From NCBI RefSeq assembly GCF_000379825.1, contig NZ_KB903813.1, forward strand, positions 819,333-883,332: DNA of 64,000 nt. The letters run 5' to 3'. Source of the stretch: Longispora albida DSM 44784 (GTDB lineage: Bacteria > Actinomycetota > Actinomycetes > Mycobacteriales > Micromonosporaceae). The position numbers and the translations under genes were made by a program. This document shows, in pieces, positions 38,019-46,239 of the stretch. The notes under the pieces were generated by a model, which did no database searches, was not told where the DNA came from, and saw only the letters and a list, made by a program, of their open reading frames with translations. Each line of letters begins with the position of its first letter. Position 1 is the first letter of the stretch.

Positions 38019-38085
38019 GTTCGCCCCAAAAATCACAGATCAATAACTACGTTCATTTCTGGGTACCGGGCAGAAAGGGGCGAAC
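38019..38085 (+). promoter_or_regulatory. Inverted repeat that could cover the ribosome-binding site
   Basis: GTTCGCCCC at 38019-38027 is the exact complement of GGGGCGAAC at 38077-38085, which contains the ribosome-binding G-run and touches the ATG of the next gene. In RNA the two could pair and hide the start. The 49 bases between are AT-rich, so an unstructured loop or an alternative fold is possible. Confidence 0.4.
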
Positions 38086-39840
38086 ATGACGATCCGGTCG
38101 GCTGTGTCCTGGCTCGGGGCCGCGTTGCTGATGTCCGGCGCCGCGGCGGTGTTCCTCCTGTCCGGGCTGCCGGCCGGTGCCGCCGACCAGGTACCGGCCG
38201 CCGTGCACCTGGTCAGCTCGCCGATCGCGGCCAGCGCCGGCCAGGCCGTGACGCACCGGCTCGTCGTCCGGGGGGCTGAGGCGGCCGGTACGGCTGGCGT
38301 GCAGGTCACCTTCGAGACCACGGCCGACGTCACCGGCCTCGCCGCGTCGGGTACGGACTCTGCCTGCGAGCCGGCGAACACGCGCTCGGTACGGTGCAGG
38401 GTCGTCACCGCCCGGCAGCCCGGCGAACCCGCCGTCATCGTCGTCACCGGGCAGATCTCCCCGGAAGCCCGCCCGGGGGACGTGGTCCGTAACCAGGCCG
38501 TCGTCACGGCAGCCCAGGACCCGGACCAGGCCGACAACGTCTCGGCCAACGCCTACGTGCTCACAGCCGTGGCCGGTCCTGCGGCGCAGCCCAGCGCGTC
38601 CCCGGCTCCCGAGCCCGGTTCCGAGGCGGGCGACGAGCAGATCCTGGACCTGATGGCCCCGGCGACCATCTCCGACGTGCTGCCGTCCTCGCCGGGCGAA
38701 GCGATCGCCTTCGCCGTGCTGATCGGCGGCCTCGCCATCGCCGGCCTGACCGGGCACAAGCTCTTCGTGCGGGGGCACCGGTTCCCGGGCCTGGGGTCAA
38801 GGCTCAAGCCGCGCCTCGCGTACCGGGGCCGCCACCGCCGGAGCGTCTTCCGCCGCCGGGGGCTTCCGGCCGGAGCGGCAGGTGTCCTCGTGCTGGTACT
38901 CGCGGCGGCGCTGTCCGGCCCCGCGACGTCCATCGAGGCGGCACCGTCCACACCAGACGCTCTGCCGCACCCTGAGGCGACCAAGCCCCCAGCCACCAAG
39001 CCAGGTACCGCCAAGCCAGCAACGGCCAGGCCGCCTGTCACCAGGCCGTCTACTCAGGCTGCCCCGCCGTCAACGCCAGCCGAGAAGCCGCCCCTGCGCC
39101 CTGTCGCCTCGGAAGGCCCCCGGACGGCCACCGCGCCCGACCAGGGTGCCCGGCCACCGGCCGGCCCGGTGGAGAAGGGCGGGCAGGCCGTCGCCGGGCT
39201 GCACCTGGTTCTCGGGCTGGCCCAGTACGTCAACGACACGCTCACCCGCACCGAGGCCGATCTGAAGACCATGCGGGGCACGCCGAAGGTGGCCGCGGAG
39301 GCCGTCACGACGCTCGAAGGCACGCTCCAGGCCAACAGGCTGGAGCTGACCCGGCTCGAAGCGGAGGGCACGAGGCTCACCACGGCGGTCGCCGACCTGC
39401 TCAAGGGCAGCCGGGCCGAGTCGGCCACGTACCAGGGCGGCAAGCTGCTGCGCCCCGTTCCCGGCGGCCTGAACAGCGGGTTCGGGCACCGTGACGACCC
39501 GTACTACCACCGCTGGCAGCTCCACGAGGGTCTGGACCTCGACGCCGCGATGGGCGAGCCGATCCGCGCGGCGGCACCGGGGGTGGTCTCGCGGGCCGGT
39601 GACCACGGCGACGGGTACGGCAGGCTGACCTGTGTGGAGCACGGCCGGCTCAACGGTGATCGCCTGAGCACCTGCTACGCGCACCAGTCGGTGATCAGGG
39701 TCGAGCCGGGCCAGGCTGTCACGGCAGGCCAGGTGATCGGCGAGGCTGGTTCCACCGGCGCTTCCACCGGCCCGCACCTGCACTTCGAGGTCCGCCTCGG
39801 CGGCCGGGCCGTCGATCCGGGGCCGTGGCTGGCGCCCTGA
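38086..39840 (+). CDS. DUF11-domain, two-TM, LytM/M23 peptidase (second copy)
   Basis: 584 aa, a shorter paralogue of the 20543 gene. Signal/anchor helix (10-32), DUF11-like domain (VSSPIAASAGQAVTH to SANAYVL), TM (about 205-222), basic loop, second TM (about 263-283), a Thr/Pro/Lys-rich spacer (about 285-365), coiled coil (about 380-440), then M23 domain with PVPGGLNSGFGHRDDPYYHRW, HEGLD (His480, Asp484) and HLHF (His564, His566). All M23 metal ligands are present, so an active peptidoglycan endopeptidase is expected. The position directly after the second giant surface protein, in the same direction but behind a terminator, suggests a linked job in wall remodelling or display of that protein. 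Confidence 0.87.
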   Translation: MTIRSAVSWLGAALLMSGAAAVFLLSGLPAGAADQVPAAVHLVSSPIAASAGQAVTHRLVVRGAEAAGTAGVQVTFETTADVTGLAASGTDSACEPANTRSVRCRVVTARQPGEPAVIVVTGQISPEARPGDVVRNQAVVTAAQDPDQADNVSANAYVLTAVAGPAAQPSASPAPEPGSEAGDEQILDLMAPATISDVLPSSPGEAIAFAVLIGGLAIAGLTGHKLFVRGHRFPGLGSRLKPRLAYRGRHRRSVFRRRGLPAGAAGVLVLVLAAALSGPATSIEAAPSTPDALPHPEATKPPATKPGTAKPATARPPVTRPSTQAAPPSTPAEKPPLRPVASEGPRTATAPDQGARPPAGPVEKGGQAVAGLHLVLGLAQYVNDTLTRTEADLKTMRGTPKVAAEAVTTLEGTLQANRLELTRLEAEGTRLTTAVADLLKGSRAESATYQGGKLLRPVPGGLNSGFGHRDDPYYHRWQLHEGLDLDAAMGEPIRAAAPGVVSRAGDHGDGYGRLTCVEHGRLNGDRLSTCYAHQSVIRVEPGQAVTAGQVIGEAGSTGASTGPHLHFEVRLGGRAVDPGPWLAP

Positions 39841-39859
39841 AGCGGATAGCCTTGCGCCC

Positions 39860-40729
39860 GTGCTGACTAACGGGGAACACAAGCTCACACTCAACGGCGT
39901 GGAGCACTGGGTCCGGGTGGCCGGTGCGGAGCACGCGACGACACCGGTCGTGCTGGTGCACGGCGGCCCGGGTGCGAACGCCTTCCTGCTGGAGCGCACC
40001 GTCGGGCCGTTCATGGCCGAGGAACTGACCATTGTGTACTACGACCAGCGCGGGTGCGGCCGATCGGAGCGCACTCCCGGCCGGTACACGATGCGGGATC
40101 TTGTTCTTGACCTGGAGGCGCTGCGGGGTGCGCTGGGCGCTGAGCGGATCGACCTCGCCGGGTTCTCCTTCGGCGGGCAGGTCGCGGCAGAGTACGCCGT
40201 GGCGTTCCCCGGCCGGGTGCGCAGGCTCGCGCTGGGCGCGCCGTCGATCGCTGGCCCGCTGCGCTGCTCCGGCAGGCTGGCCGCGATGGACGCCGTGGCC
40301 GACGAACCCTTCCGCGAGAAGGTCCGCGCGCACGCGTCCACCCTGGAACACCTCCCCGGCGAGCTGTCCTACCCGCTGGTCGCCGGCCTGTGGCGGGAGA
40401 TGAGCGGCGAGACGGCCGCCCGCTTCGCCCTGCACGACCCGTCCTTCGCCGGAAAGATCCCGAGCCTGGGCATCGAGTCCGACCCGGACTTCGGCACGGA
40501 CGTCTTCCGCGAGCCGCGTCCCGGCAACCTGCTCGACGACCTGGCGGCGCTCGACCTGCCGGCCCTCGTCGTGGTCGGCGTCTACGACCGGGCGATCGGC
40601 GTGGACGCCTGCCGCGACCTCGCCGACCGGCTGCCCGGCGCCCGCCTCGGCATTCTCGACCGCAGCGCCCACAGCCCCATCGAGCAGCCGGAACTCTACG
40701 CGGAGCACATCAGGCGCTTCCTGGCATGA
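39860..40729 (+). CDS. Alpha/beta hydrolase, prolyl iminopeptidase-like
   Basis: 289 aa from GTG 39860. Oxyanion motif HGGPG (about 35-39), DQRGCGRS, nucleophile elbow GFSFGG (Ser), an acid in VVGVYDRAIG and His in LDRSAHSP give a full catalytic triad. HGGPG plus DQRGCGRS is typical of proline iminopeptidases and related S33 hydrolases. There is no signal peptide. A TAGCCT element ends 7 bp before the GTG, so the mRNA may be leaderless. Substrate (N-terminal Pro peptides, or small esters/lactones) is not decided by sequence. Confidence 0.85.
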   Translation: MLTNGEHKLTLNGVEHWVRVAGAEHATTPVVLVHGGPGANAFLLERTVGPFMAEELTIVYYDQRGCGRSERTPGRYTMRDLVLDLEALRGALGAERIDLAGFSFGGQVAAEYAVAFPGRVRRLALGAPSIAGPLRCSGRLAAMDAVADEPFREKVRAHASTLEHLPGELSYPLVAGLWREMSGETAARFALHDPSFAGKIPSLGIESDPDFGTDVFREPRPGNLLDDLAALDLPALVVVGVYDRAIGVDACRDLADRLPGARLGILDRSAHSPIEQPELYAEHIRRFLA

Positions 40730-40731
40730 GA

Positions 40732-40763
40732 CAGGGCCGCGGAGTTCCCATCCCGCGGCCCTG
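40732..40763. terminator. Hairpin terminator between convergent genes
   Basis: CAGGGCCGCGG / CCGCGGCCCTG, 11 bp perfect with a 10-base loop, immediately after the alpha/beta hydrolase stop and upstream of the end of the leftward propeller gene. Confidence 0.7.
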
Positions 40764-40795
40764 CCCACCTACTGCTCTCTACTGCTCAGTGCTCT

Positions 40796-41977
40796 TTACG
40801 GCTCGACGGCCAGGCCCAGGTAGAGGGTGTTCGCGTTGAGCGGGTTGAACGCCACGGCGTCGATGTCGTGGAAGGTGTTGTGCGTCTTCGTCACGGTGCC
40901 GCTGGTGTGGCTGTACTTGTACAGGTCCGAACCGTAGGCGCTGAAGTTGGTGCCGTAGGTGAAATACAGCGTGTTCGCGTCGGTCGGGTGCGGGAACAGC
41001 GGGTTCCCGTTGTAGAGCGTGACCTCGGCGTTCTGGTCGAACACGGCGGCCCAGGTCTGCCCGCCGTCGTTGGAGCGCCACAGGTGGCGGCCCTGCGAGG
41101 GGTGCTGCGCCTCGTACTGGCCGACGTCGATGCCCTCGGCGTACACGACGTTGCCGTCAGCCGGGGACACCGCGACCGACAGGATGTTCACGCCCCACTG
41201 GTCGGCCGGGGTCAGGTCGATGCCGCTGCCGGTCCACTGCGACCAGGTCTGGCCGCCGTCGTAGGTGTAGAACGTGCCGACGGTGCCGAGGCCCGCGACG
41301 CCGTGGTACAGGTTCTTCGGGTCCCACGACACGTCGTAGAACGACTGGCCGGGCAGGCCGTTGCCGCGCTTCGTCCACGAGTTGCCGCCGTTGAACGACT
41401 CCCACACCTTGCCGTCGTAGCCGGCCAGGAGCACGTGCAGCCCGTTGGCCGGGTCGACGCCGAGGCCGACGTGGCCGACCTGGCCGTCCGGGGTCGGCTC
41501 GGCGAGCGTCGGGTCGGTGAGCGGGGTGATGGTGGTGCCGGTCATCCGGTACAGGCCGGCGCTGCCGGAGTCCGACCACAGGTACGCCCGGCCGCCCTTC
41601 GCGGCGGTCACCTTGACGAACCAGCCCTCGGGCAGCACGCCCACGGAGGTCCAGGTGCAGCCGGCGTTGGTGGAGCGGTAGACGGTCTGCGTGGTGGAGT
41701 ACGGCGACTGGATCGTCTTCTCCTGGACGGCGACCAGGGTGTTGGCCGTGTCCAGGGCCGCGAGGCCCACCGTGTACGTGATCGGCGTGGCCGCGTTCGT
41801 CGTCGGCTTGATCGTCGCGCCGTCGTCCTTGGTGTAGGACAGGCCGCCGGGGCCGGTGACGGTGGAGCAGTTCGGGTTGATGGTCCAGGTCGTGGCCGCG
41901 GTAGCGGTCCCGGACATGGACAGCACCGCCAGTGCCGCTGACAGCGAGGCGGTGACGCCGGTTGCGAGCTTTCGCAT
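40796..41977 (-). CDS. Secreted beta-propeller protein (BNR/sortilin-like, possibly DAIP-like)
   Basis: 393 aa with a signal peptide MRKLATGVTASLSAALAVLS...ATAA. The mature part holds repeated blades with Asp-box-like strings (YRSTNAGCTWTSV, WESFNGGNSWTKR, FYTYDGGQTWSQW, WRSNDGGQTWAAV), so a six- or seven-blade propeller. Two Cys near the N-terminus (PNCSTV, NAGCTW) may form a disulfide. Size, signal and the WTINPNCSTVTGPGG opening recall the Streptomyces dispase-autolysis-inducing protein, a secreted propeller that interferes with a metalloprotease; this is recollection, not a checked match. GTAGG before ATG 41977 is the ribosome-binding site. Single gene, with 131 bp of upstream region. Confidence 0.75.
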   Translation of the reverse strand: MRKLATGVTASLSAALAVLSMSGTATAATTWTINPNCSTVTGPGGLSYTKDDGATIKPTTNAATPITYTVGLAALDTANTLVAVQEKTIQSPYSTTQTVYRSTNAGCTWTSVGVLPEGWFVKVTAAKGGRAYLWSDSGSAGLYRMTGTTITPLTDPTLAEPTPDGQVGHVGLGVDPANGLHVLLAGYDGKVWESFNGGNSWTKRGNGLPGQSFYDVSWDPKNLYHGVAGLGTVGTFYTYDGGQTWSQWTGSGIDLTPADQWGVNILSVAVSPADGNVVYAEGIDVGQYEAQHPSQGRHLWRSNDGGQTWAAVFDQNAEVTLYNGNPLFPHPTDANTLYFTYGTNFSAYGSDLYKYSHTSGTVTKTHNTFHDIDAVAFNPLNANTLYLGLAVEP

Positions 41978-42108
41978 GTGGATTTCCTACCCCCAGATCG
42001 TGGTGGTCTGAACTCCCCAAGCTTTGATCATGAAAAGCGTCCGTGCACAGTGGACAGTCATGTGAGACATGTCATGCGACCGAACCTGTAACAGTCACAA
42101 ACCTCGCG

Positions 42109-42642
42109 CTAGAACCCGTACGTGAAAGCCGGGTACTCCAGCAGCATCCACAGCCCGAACCCGAGCTTGAGCAGCCCGTCCACCAGCCCGAACGCCCGCA
42201 GCGGTACCCGCGTGACGGTCAGGGCCGCGAGCGCGTTGAGGGTGGCCAGCACGCCGAGCAGGGCGATCAGCGGCCCGTGCGCGAGGCCCATCAGGACGAA
42301 GTGCGCGCCGACCACGAGCAGGATCCAGCCGATCAGCGTCCGCTCACCGGACTCCCTGAACCTGTTGACCACCAGGGCGATCAGCCCCATCTCGGCCACG
42401 ATGGCGGCGGCGAGCGCTCCGATGTGGACAAGGGAAGGCGAGCCGAGCGAGGGCAGCAGGGCGCTCAGCCCGCTGGCGGTGATCCCCGCGATCCCGCCCC
42501 CGATCGCCAGCGGTACCCAGCGCCGGGGGAACAGCCAGCCCAGCGTGAAGCCGAGCCCCACGAAGATCAGGAACAGCCCGCCGCCGCGGATCAGCGGGTA
42601 CGGGTGGTCGCCGGTCAGGGCCAGCAGGGAGGGGGTGTCCAT
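42109..42642 (-). CDS. Multi-pass membrane protein of unknown function
   Basis: 177 aa from ATG 42642 (AGGG 8 bases upstream); an in-frame GTG 42651 is close by. About five to six hydrophobic helices fill nearly all the protein (for example GGGLFLIFVGLGFTLGWLF, PLAIGGGIAGITASGL, LIGWILLVVGAHFVLMGL, LIALLGVLATLNALAALTV). Conserved-looking polar residues are few (HPYP, HF in VGAHFVLMG). Not recognised. It lies 20 bp after the FAD/NAD(P)-binding gene in the same direction and may form an operon with it. Confidence 0.7.
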   Translation of the reverse strand: MDTPSLLALTGDHPYPLIRGGGLFLIFVGLGFTLGWLFPRRWVPLAIGGGIAGITASGLSALLPSLGSPSLVHIGALAAAIVAEMGLIALVVNRFRESGERTLIGWILLVVGAHFVLMGLAHGPLIALLGVLATLNALAALTVTRVPLRAFGLVDGLLKLGFGLWMLLEYPAFTYGF

Positions 42643-42662
42643 GATCAACACCCTAGGGCCTG

Positions 42663-43928
42663 TCACAGGGCGGCGGCCTGCGCCCTGATCTCCGGTACCG
42701 CAGTGGTCTCCCACCACCGGCCCCGGCGCAGCGGCCCGACCGCCCACAGCCGCGCCGACGCCTTACCGGACCGGCCGACGAGCATCCCCGCTCCGTCCAC
42801 ATCGAGCCCCAGCCCCAGCGCGTCGTACCTGGCCTGCCCGCTGGTCACCAGCGACCGGATCAGCTGCGACGTCGGGTACGCACCGGGGCCGGTGCAGTTG
42901 ACGACCCGTCTGGCAGGGATCGCCCTGCCGTCCGAGAGCACCACGGCCTCCCCTGTGGACCCGGCGAGCTGCCCGGCCGTCACGGTCAGGTCACCGGAGT
43001 CGAGCAGCCGCTCCACCGCGCGGGCGACGACCGGGGCCATCCGGTGCCGGTGCACCTCCCAGTACCGCATGACGTGCCGCAGGAACCGGCCCCGGTCCTC
43101 CGGGCTCAGCCACGCCCACAGCTGGTTGATCCGGGGCCGCAGCGCGTCGACGACCGGCCGCCAGTCCCCGGCCTCCTCCGCCGCCGACCGGGTCATCCGC
43201 AGGATCTCCCTCAGCGAGTGCCCGCCCTCGGGCAGGGGCGGCATCGGATCCACCACGGCAGCCGGGACGACGTGCGCCCTCGGCATCAGCCCGTGCCGGG
43301 ACAGCAGATGGATCCCGCCGTAGTGCCCCCGCCTGCTCAGGCTCAGCGCCACGTCCACAGCCGTCAGCCCCGTGCCGAGCAGGACGACCGGCTCACCGGG
43401 GCTGATACCGCCCAGCGCGCCCGGGGCCCACGGATCCGGCACGTACCGCGGCGAGCCGACCGGAGCGCCCGCCGGATGCGCGGGCCTGGAGTGCCCGAGC
43501 GCGAGCCCGACCCAGTCGGACCGTACCGACCGCCCGTTGTCCAGCTCCACCACGCCACCGGCGATCCGCAGCGCCCGCTGGTGGACGATCTCCAGCCGGC
43601 CGGGATGCGCCTCGGCGGCGTCCTCCAGCGTCGCCTCCACGTACCTGCCGTACGCCCGCCGGGGCAGGAACCCGCCCGGCGCGCCCGGCAGCCGCTGCCA
43701 CCCGCACCAGCGCACGAAGTCGTCCGGCTCGCCGGTCCTGGCGCTCATCGCCGAGGCCGGCGAGTTGAGCAGGTGCCACGAGTCGTCCGTCCCGTACGCG
43801 AGGCCCCGGCCGAGGCGCGGGCCCGGCTCGATCAGCACGACCCGGGCGTCCCTGGTGCGCAGCAGGTGCGCGGCGACGATCGCCCCGCTGCATCCGCCGC
43901 CGATCACGGTCATCGTGCTCCGGCCCAT
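42663..43928 (-). CDS. FAD/NAD(P)-binding oxidoreductase-like protein
   Basis: 421 aa. ATG 43928 has GGAGG seven bases upstream. The first Rossmann fold is immediate: MTVIGGGCSGAIVAAHLL, the GxGxxG dinucleotide motif. A long insert follows (HLLNSPASAMSA, a motif typical of FAD-NAD(P)-binding domain PF13454 proteins), then a second Rossmann motif VVLLGTGLTAVDVALSLSRRG for the pyridine nucleotide, and a C-terminal VVNCTGPGAYP strand near the FAD. Relatives are often annotated HtpG-like or SidA-like oxidoreductases; a defined reaction cannot be given. Divergent from the EamA transporter. Confidence 0.82.
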   Translation of the reverse strand: MGRSTMTVIGGGCSGAIVAAHLLRTRDARVVLIEPGPRLGRGLAYGTDDSWHLLNSPASAMSARTGEPDDFVRWCGWQRLPGAPGGFLPRRAYGRYVEATLEDAAEAHPGRLEIVHQRALRIAGGVVELDNGRSVRSDWVGLALGHSRPAHPAGAPVGSPRYVPDPWAPGALGGISPGEPVVLLGTGLTAVDVALSLSRRGHYGGIHLLSRHGLMPRAHVVPAAVVDPMPPLPEGGHSLREILRMTRSAAEEAGDWRPVVDALRPRINQLWAWLSPEDRGRFLRHVMRYWEVHRHRMAPVVARAVERLLDSGDLTVTAGQLAGSTGEAVVLSDGRAIPARRVVNCTGPGAYPTSQLIRSLVTSGQARYDALGLGLDVDGAGMLVGRSGKASARLWAVGPLRRGRWWETTAVPEIRAQAAAL

Positions 43929-44078
43929 GCCGACCTCCGGGGGATACGCAGTGCGAACACACCAGGCCGACACAGCGTAACCGATATACCTACTAATCCG
44001 ATAGGGAAACCCGCCTGGCATGCCGGAACCGGGCCCGGCGCAGTGTTGATCATCACCGGGCATCAGGTCCGGAACCCG

Positions 44079-44108
44079 CTTGTGCCCCTTACAGTTCAGG
44101 CATACTGT
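44079..44108 (+). promoter_or_regulatory. Candidate promoter of the EamA gene, possibly leaderless
   Basis: TTGTGC at 44080-44085 and TACTGT at 44103-44108, spaced 17 bases, end about 8 bases before ATG 44116. There is no ribosome-binding site in between, so transcription may begin at or near the start codon. Confidence 0.35.
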
Positions 44109-44115
44109 CCAGCTC

Positions 44116-45024
44116 ATGCAGCGTGGAAGTCTCGCTAGGCTCGCGGCACTCGGCTTGATCTGGGGCTCGAGTTTCCTGTTCATCGCCGTCGGGCTCCGGG
44201 GCTTCGAGCCGATCCAGATCGTCCTCGGCCGGCTGGCCGCGGGCGCTGCCGTCCTCCTCGCCGTCCTCGCCCTGCGCGGCAAGGGCCTCCCGAGGGAACC
44301 CATGCTCTGGGTGCACATGGGCGTGATGGGCCTCCTCGCCAACCTGCTGCCCTTCCTCCTCTTCGCCGTCGGCGAGAAGCAGGTCAGCTCGGGCATCGCC
44401 GGCGTGGCCAACGCGACCACGCCACTGTGGACGATCCTCCTGGGATACCTGGCGGGTAAGGACCGGCGGGTCACGTGGCTGCGGGTCGCCGGGATCGTCC
44501 TCGGTTTCGCCGGGGTGCTCATCATCTTCTCGCCCTGGGAGTCCAGCTCCCAGGCGGCCAGCTGGGGCGGGGTGGCCTGCCTGGCGGCCTCGGCCTTCTA
44601 CGGCGTCGGCTTCATCTGGCAGGAGAAGTACCTCGTCGGCCGGGGCTACGAGCCGGCCGTCATGATGGCCTCCCAGCTGAGCGCCGCCACGGTCCTCACC
44701 CTGGTCGCCCTGCCGTTCCTCGGCGGGCTGAAGGCTCCCGAGTGGCGGCTGGACTCCGTCGCGGCCCTCCTCGCCCTCGGCGCCGCCGGTACCGGTGCCG
44801 CCCTGGTCATGAACTACCGGCTCGTGGTCGACGAGGGCCCGGCTGTCGCATCCCTGACCACGTACCTGGCTCCGATCGTCGCCGTCACGCTCGGTGCGCT
44901 CGCTCTCGGTGAGGACCTCAGCCCGCAGATCGTCCTGGGAGCCGCGATCGTGCTCGGCAGCGTGGCCCTGATTCGCCGTCAGCCAGCCGTATCGCGAAGT
45001 TTGCCGGTTAAATCTCGCGCGTAA
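44116..45024 (+). CDS. EamA/DMT-family transporter
   Basis: 302 aa from ATG 44116. Ten predicted helices in two EamA halves: ALGLIWGSSFLFIAVGLRGF opens the first, and WGGVACLAASAFYGVGFIW opens the second, both with the W/Y-G-S or F-Y-G signature of the drug/metabolite transporter superfamily. The C-terminus is short and basic. Members export amino acids, metabolites or drugs; the substrate cannot be inferred. Divergent from the FAD-binding gene. Confidence 0.88.
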   Translation: MQRGSLARLAALGLIWGSSFLFIAVGLRGFEPIQIVLGRLAAGAAVLLAVLALRGKGLPREPMLWVHMGVMGLLANLLPFLLFAVGEKQVSSGIAGVANATTPLWTILLGYLAGKDRRVTWLRVAGIVLGFAGVLIIFSPWESSSQAASWGGVACLAASAFYGVGFIWQEKYLVGRGYEPAVMMASQLSAATVLTLVALPFLGGLKAPEWRLDSVAALLALGAAGTGAALVMNYRLVVDEGPAVASLTTYLAPIVAVTLGALALGEDLSPQIVLGAAIVLGSVALIRRQPAVSRSLPVKSRA

Positions 45025-45067
45025 TTGTGTAAAACGGCAGGTTGCGGCCTGTGGTCGTTTGCACACT

Positions 45068-45096
45068 GGGAACCTGGGGGCCACCCCTGGGCGTCT
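45068..45096 (+). promoter_or_regulatory. Possible ECF-type promoter of the sigma-factor gene
   Basis: GGGAAC at 45068-45073 followed after 18 bases by CGTCT at 45092-45096, the pattern recognised by many actinobacterial ECF sigma factors (GGAAC ... CGTC). It would give a leader of about 130 bases to GTG 45235. Confidence 0.35.
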
Positions 45097-45234
45097 CACT
45101 GAATGTGGTCACCCGTGGCGCCGTCACCGCCGCGAGTTACCTACGTCTCATGGCCGGATGGCTGGCATCCGGAATGGGCGGGCATCGTCGCTCGTTATTC
45201 CAGTGACACGTCAAGCACGGGAGGTTCGGCGCGC

Positions 45235-46182
45235 GTGGAGAAGACCCGGGTTCTGCGGACTGATGAGGTTGCCGAGGAGCGCGACCTGGTCGGTGTCTAC
45301 TTGCACGAGATTTCCAAGACGCCCCTCCTCGACGCGGCAGAAGAAGTGGATCTGGCGAAGGCTGTCGAGGCCGGGCTGTACGCCGAGCGGCTCCTGGAGG
45401 ACGACGCCGTCCCGCAGGGAGTCAGCCCGGCTGACCTGTCGCAGCTCGTGTCCGAGGGCCAGAAGGCCAAGGACCAGTTCATCAAGGCCAACCTGCGGCT
45501 CGTGGTGTCGATCGCCCGCCGGTACGTGCGCAGCGGCATGCCGATGCTCGACCTGATCCAGGAGGGCAACACCGGCCTGGTCCGCGCGGTCGAGAAGTTC
45601 GACTACGTGCGGGGCTTCAAGTTCTCCACGTACGCGACGTGGTGGATCCGGCAGGCGATCAGCCGGGCCATCGCCCAGCAGGAGCGCACCGTCCGGCTGC
45701 CCGTCCACCTCGTGGAGGACGTCAACCGGATGCGCAGCATGGCCCGCCAGCTCACCCGCGAGCTGGGCGGCGAGCCGGAGCCCGAGCAGCTGGCCAACGC
45801 CCTCGGCGTCCCGGTGGAGCGGGTCAACGAGCTCAAGCGCTGGTCGCAGGACACCGTCTCCCTGGACACGCCGGTCGGCGACGACGGCGACACCAGCCTC
45901 GGGGACCTGGTGTCCGACTCCGACGCGCCCAGCCCCGAGGACATCGTCCTGGCCGGCCTGGAGCGCGAGCGGATCGACACGATGATCCGGCACCTCGACG
46001 ACCGTTCGGCTGGCATCGTCCGGGCCCGCTACGGCCTGGAGGACGGCCGGGAGCACTCCCTGACCGAGGTGGCGCAGCGGTTCTCCCTGTCCAGGGAGCG
46101 CATCCGCCAGCTCGAGATCCAGGCCCTGGGCCGCCTCCGCGAGCTGGCCAAGTCGGAGGGCATGTCCTCGGTAGCGGCGTAA
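45235..46182 (+). CDS. Group 2 sigma-70 family factor (SigB/HrdB-like)
   Basis: 315 aa from GTG 45235, with GGGAGG about 11 bases upstream. It lacks region 1.1. Region 1.2 is DLVGVYLHEISKTPLLDAAEE; region 2 runs from KDQFIKANLRLVVSIARRYV through GFKFSTYATWWIRQAISRA (2.3-2.4, promoter melting and -10 recognition); region 3 follows VRLPVHLVEDVNR; region 4 ends with the HTH SLTEVAQRFSLSRERIRQLE for the -35. This is the layout of alternative primary-like sigma factors in actinobacteria. The in-frame open sequence upstream to 45103 has no ribosome-binding site and is not counted. Monocistronic, closed by a strong terminator. Confidence 0.93.
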   Translation: MEKTRVLRTDEVAEERDLVGVYLHEISKTPLLDAAEEVDLAKAVEAGLYAERLLEDDAVPQGVSPADLSQLVSEGQKAKDQFIKANLRLVVSIARRYVRSGMPMLDLIQEGNTGLVRAVEKFDYVRGFKFSTYATWWIRQAISRAIAQQERTVRLPVHLVEDVNRMRSMARQLTRELGGEPEPEQLANALGVPVERVNELKRWSQDTVSLDTPVGDDGDTSLGDLVSDSDAPSPEDIVLAGLERERIDTMIRHLDDRSAGIVRARYGLEDGREHSLTEVAQRFSLSRERIRQLEIQALGRLRELAKSEGMSSVAA

Positions 46183-46192
46183 GCACACAAAC

Positions 46193-46228
46193 GAGAAACC
46201 CCGGCGGGTGATCCCGCCGGGGTTTCTC
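46193..46228. terminator. Strong bidirectional intrinsic terminator
   Basis: Perfect 16-bp stem GAGAAACCCCGGCGGG / CCCGCCGGGGTTTCTC with loop TGAT, followed by TTTG on the right and preceded by an A-rich stretch on the left. It ends both the sigma gene and the convergent NlpC/P60 gene. Confidence 0.9.
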
Positions 46229-46239
46229 TTTGCTCTCGC

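Noticed and set aside
45103-45234. Extended N-terminus of the sigma factor
   Set aside because: No ribosome-binding site or region 1.1-like sequence; the GTG at 45235 has a good site and starts before region 1.2.
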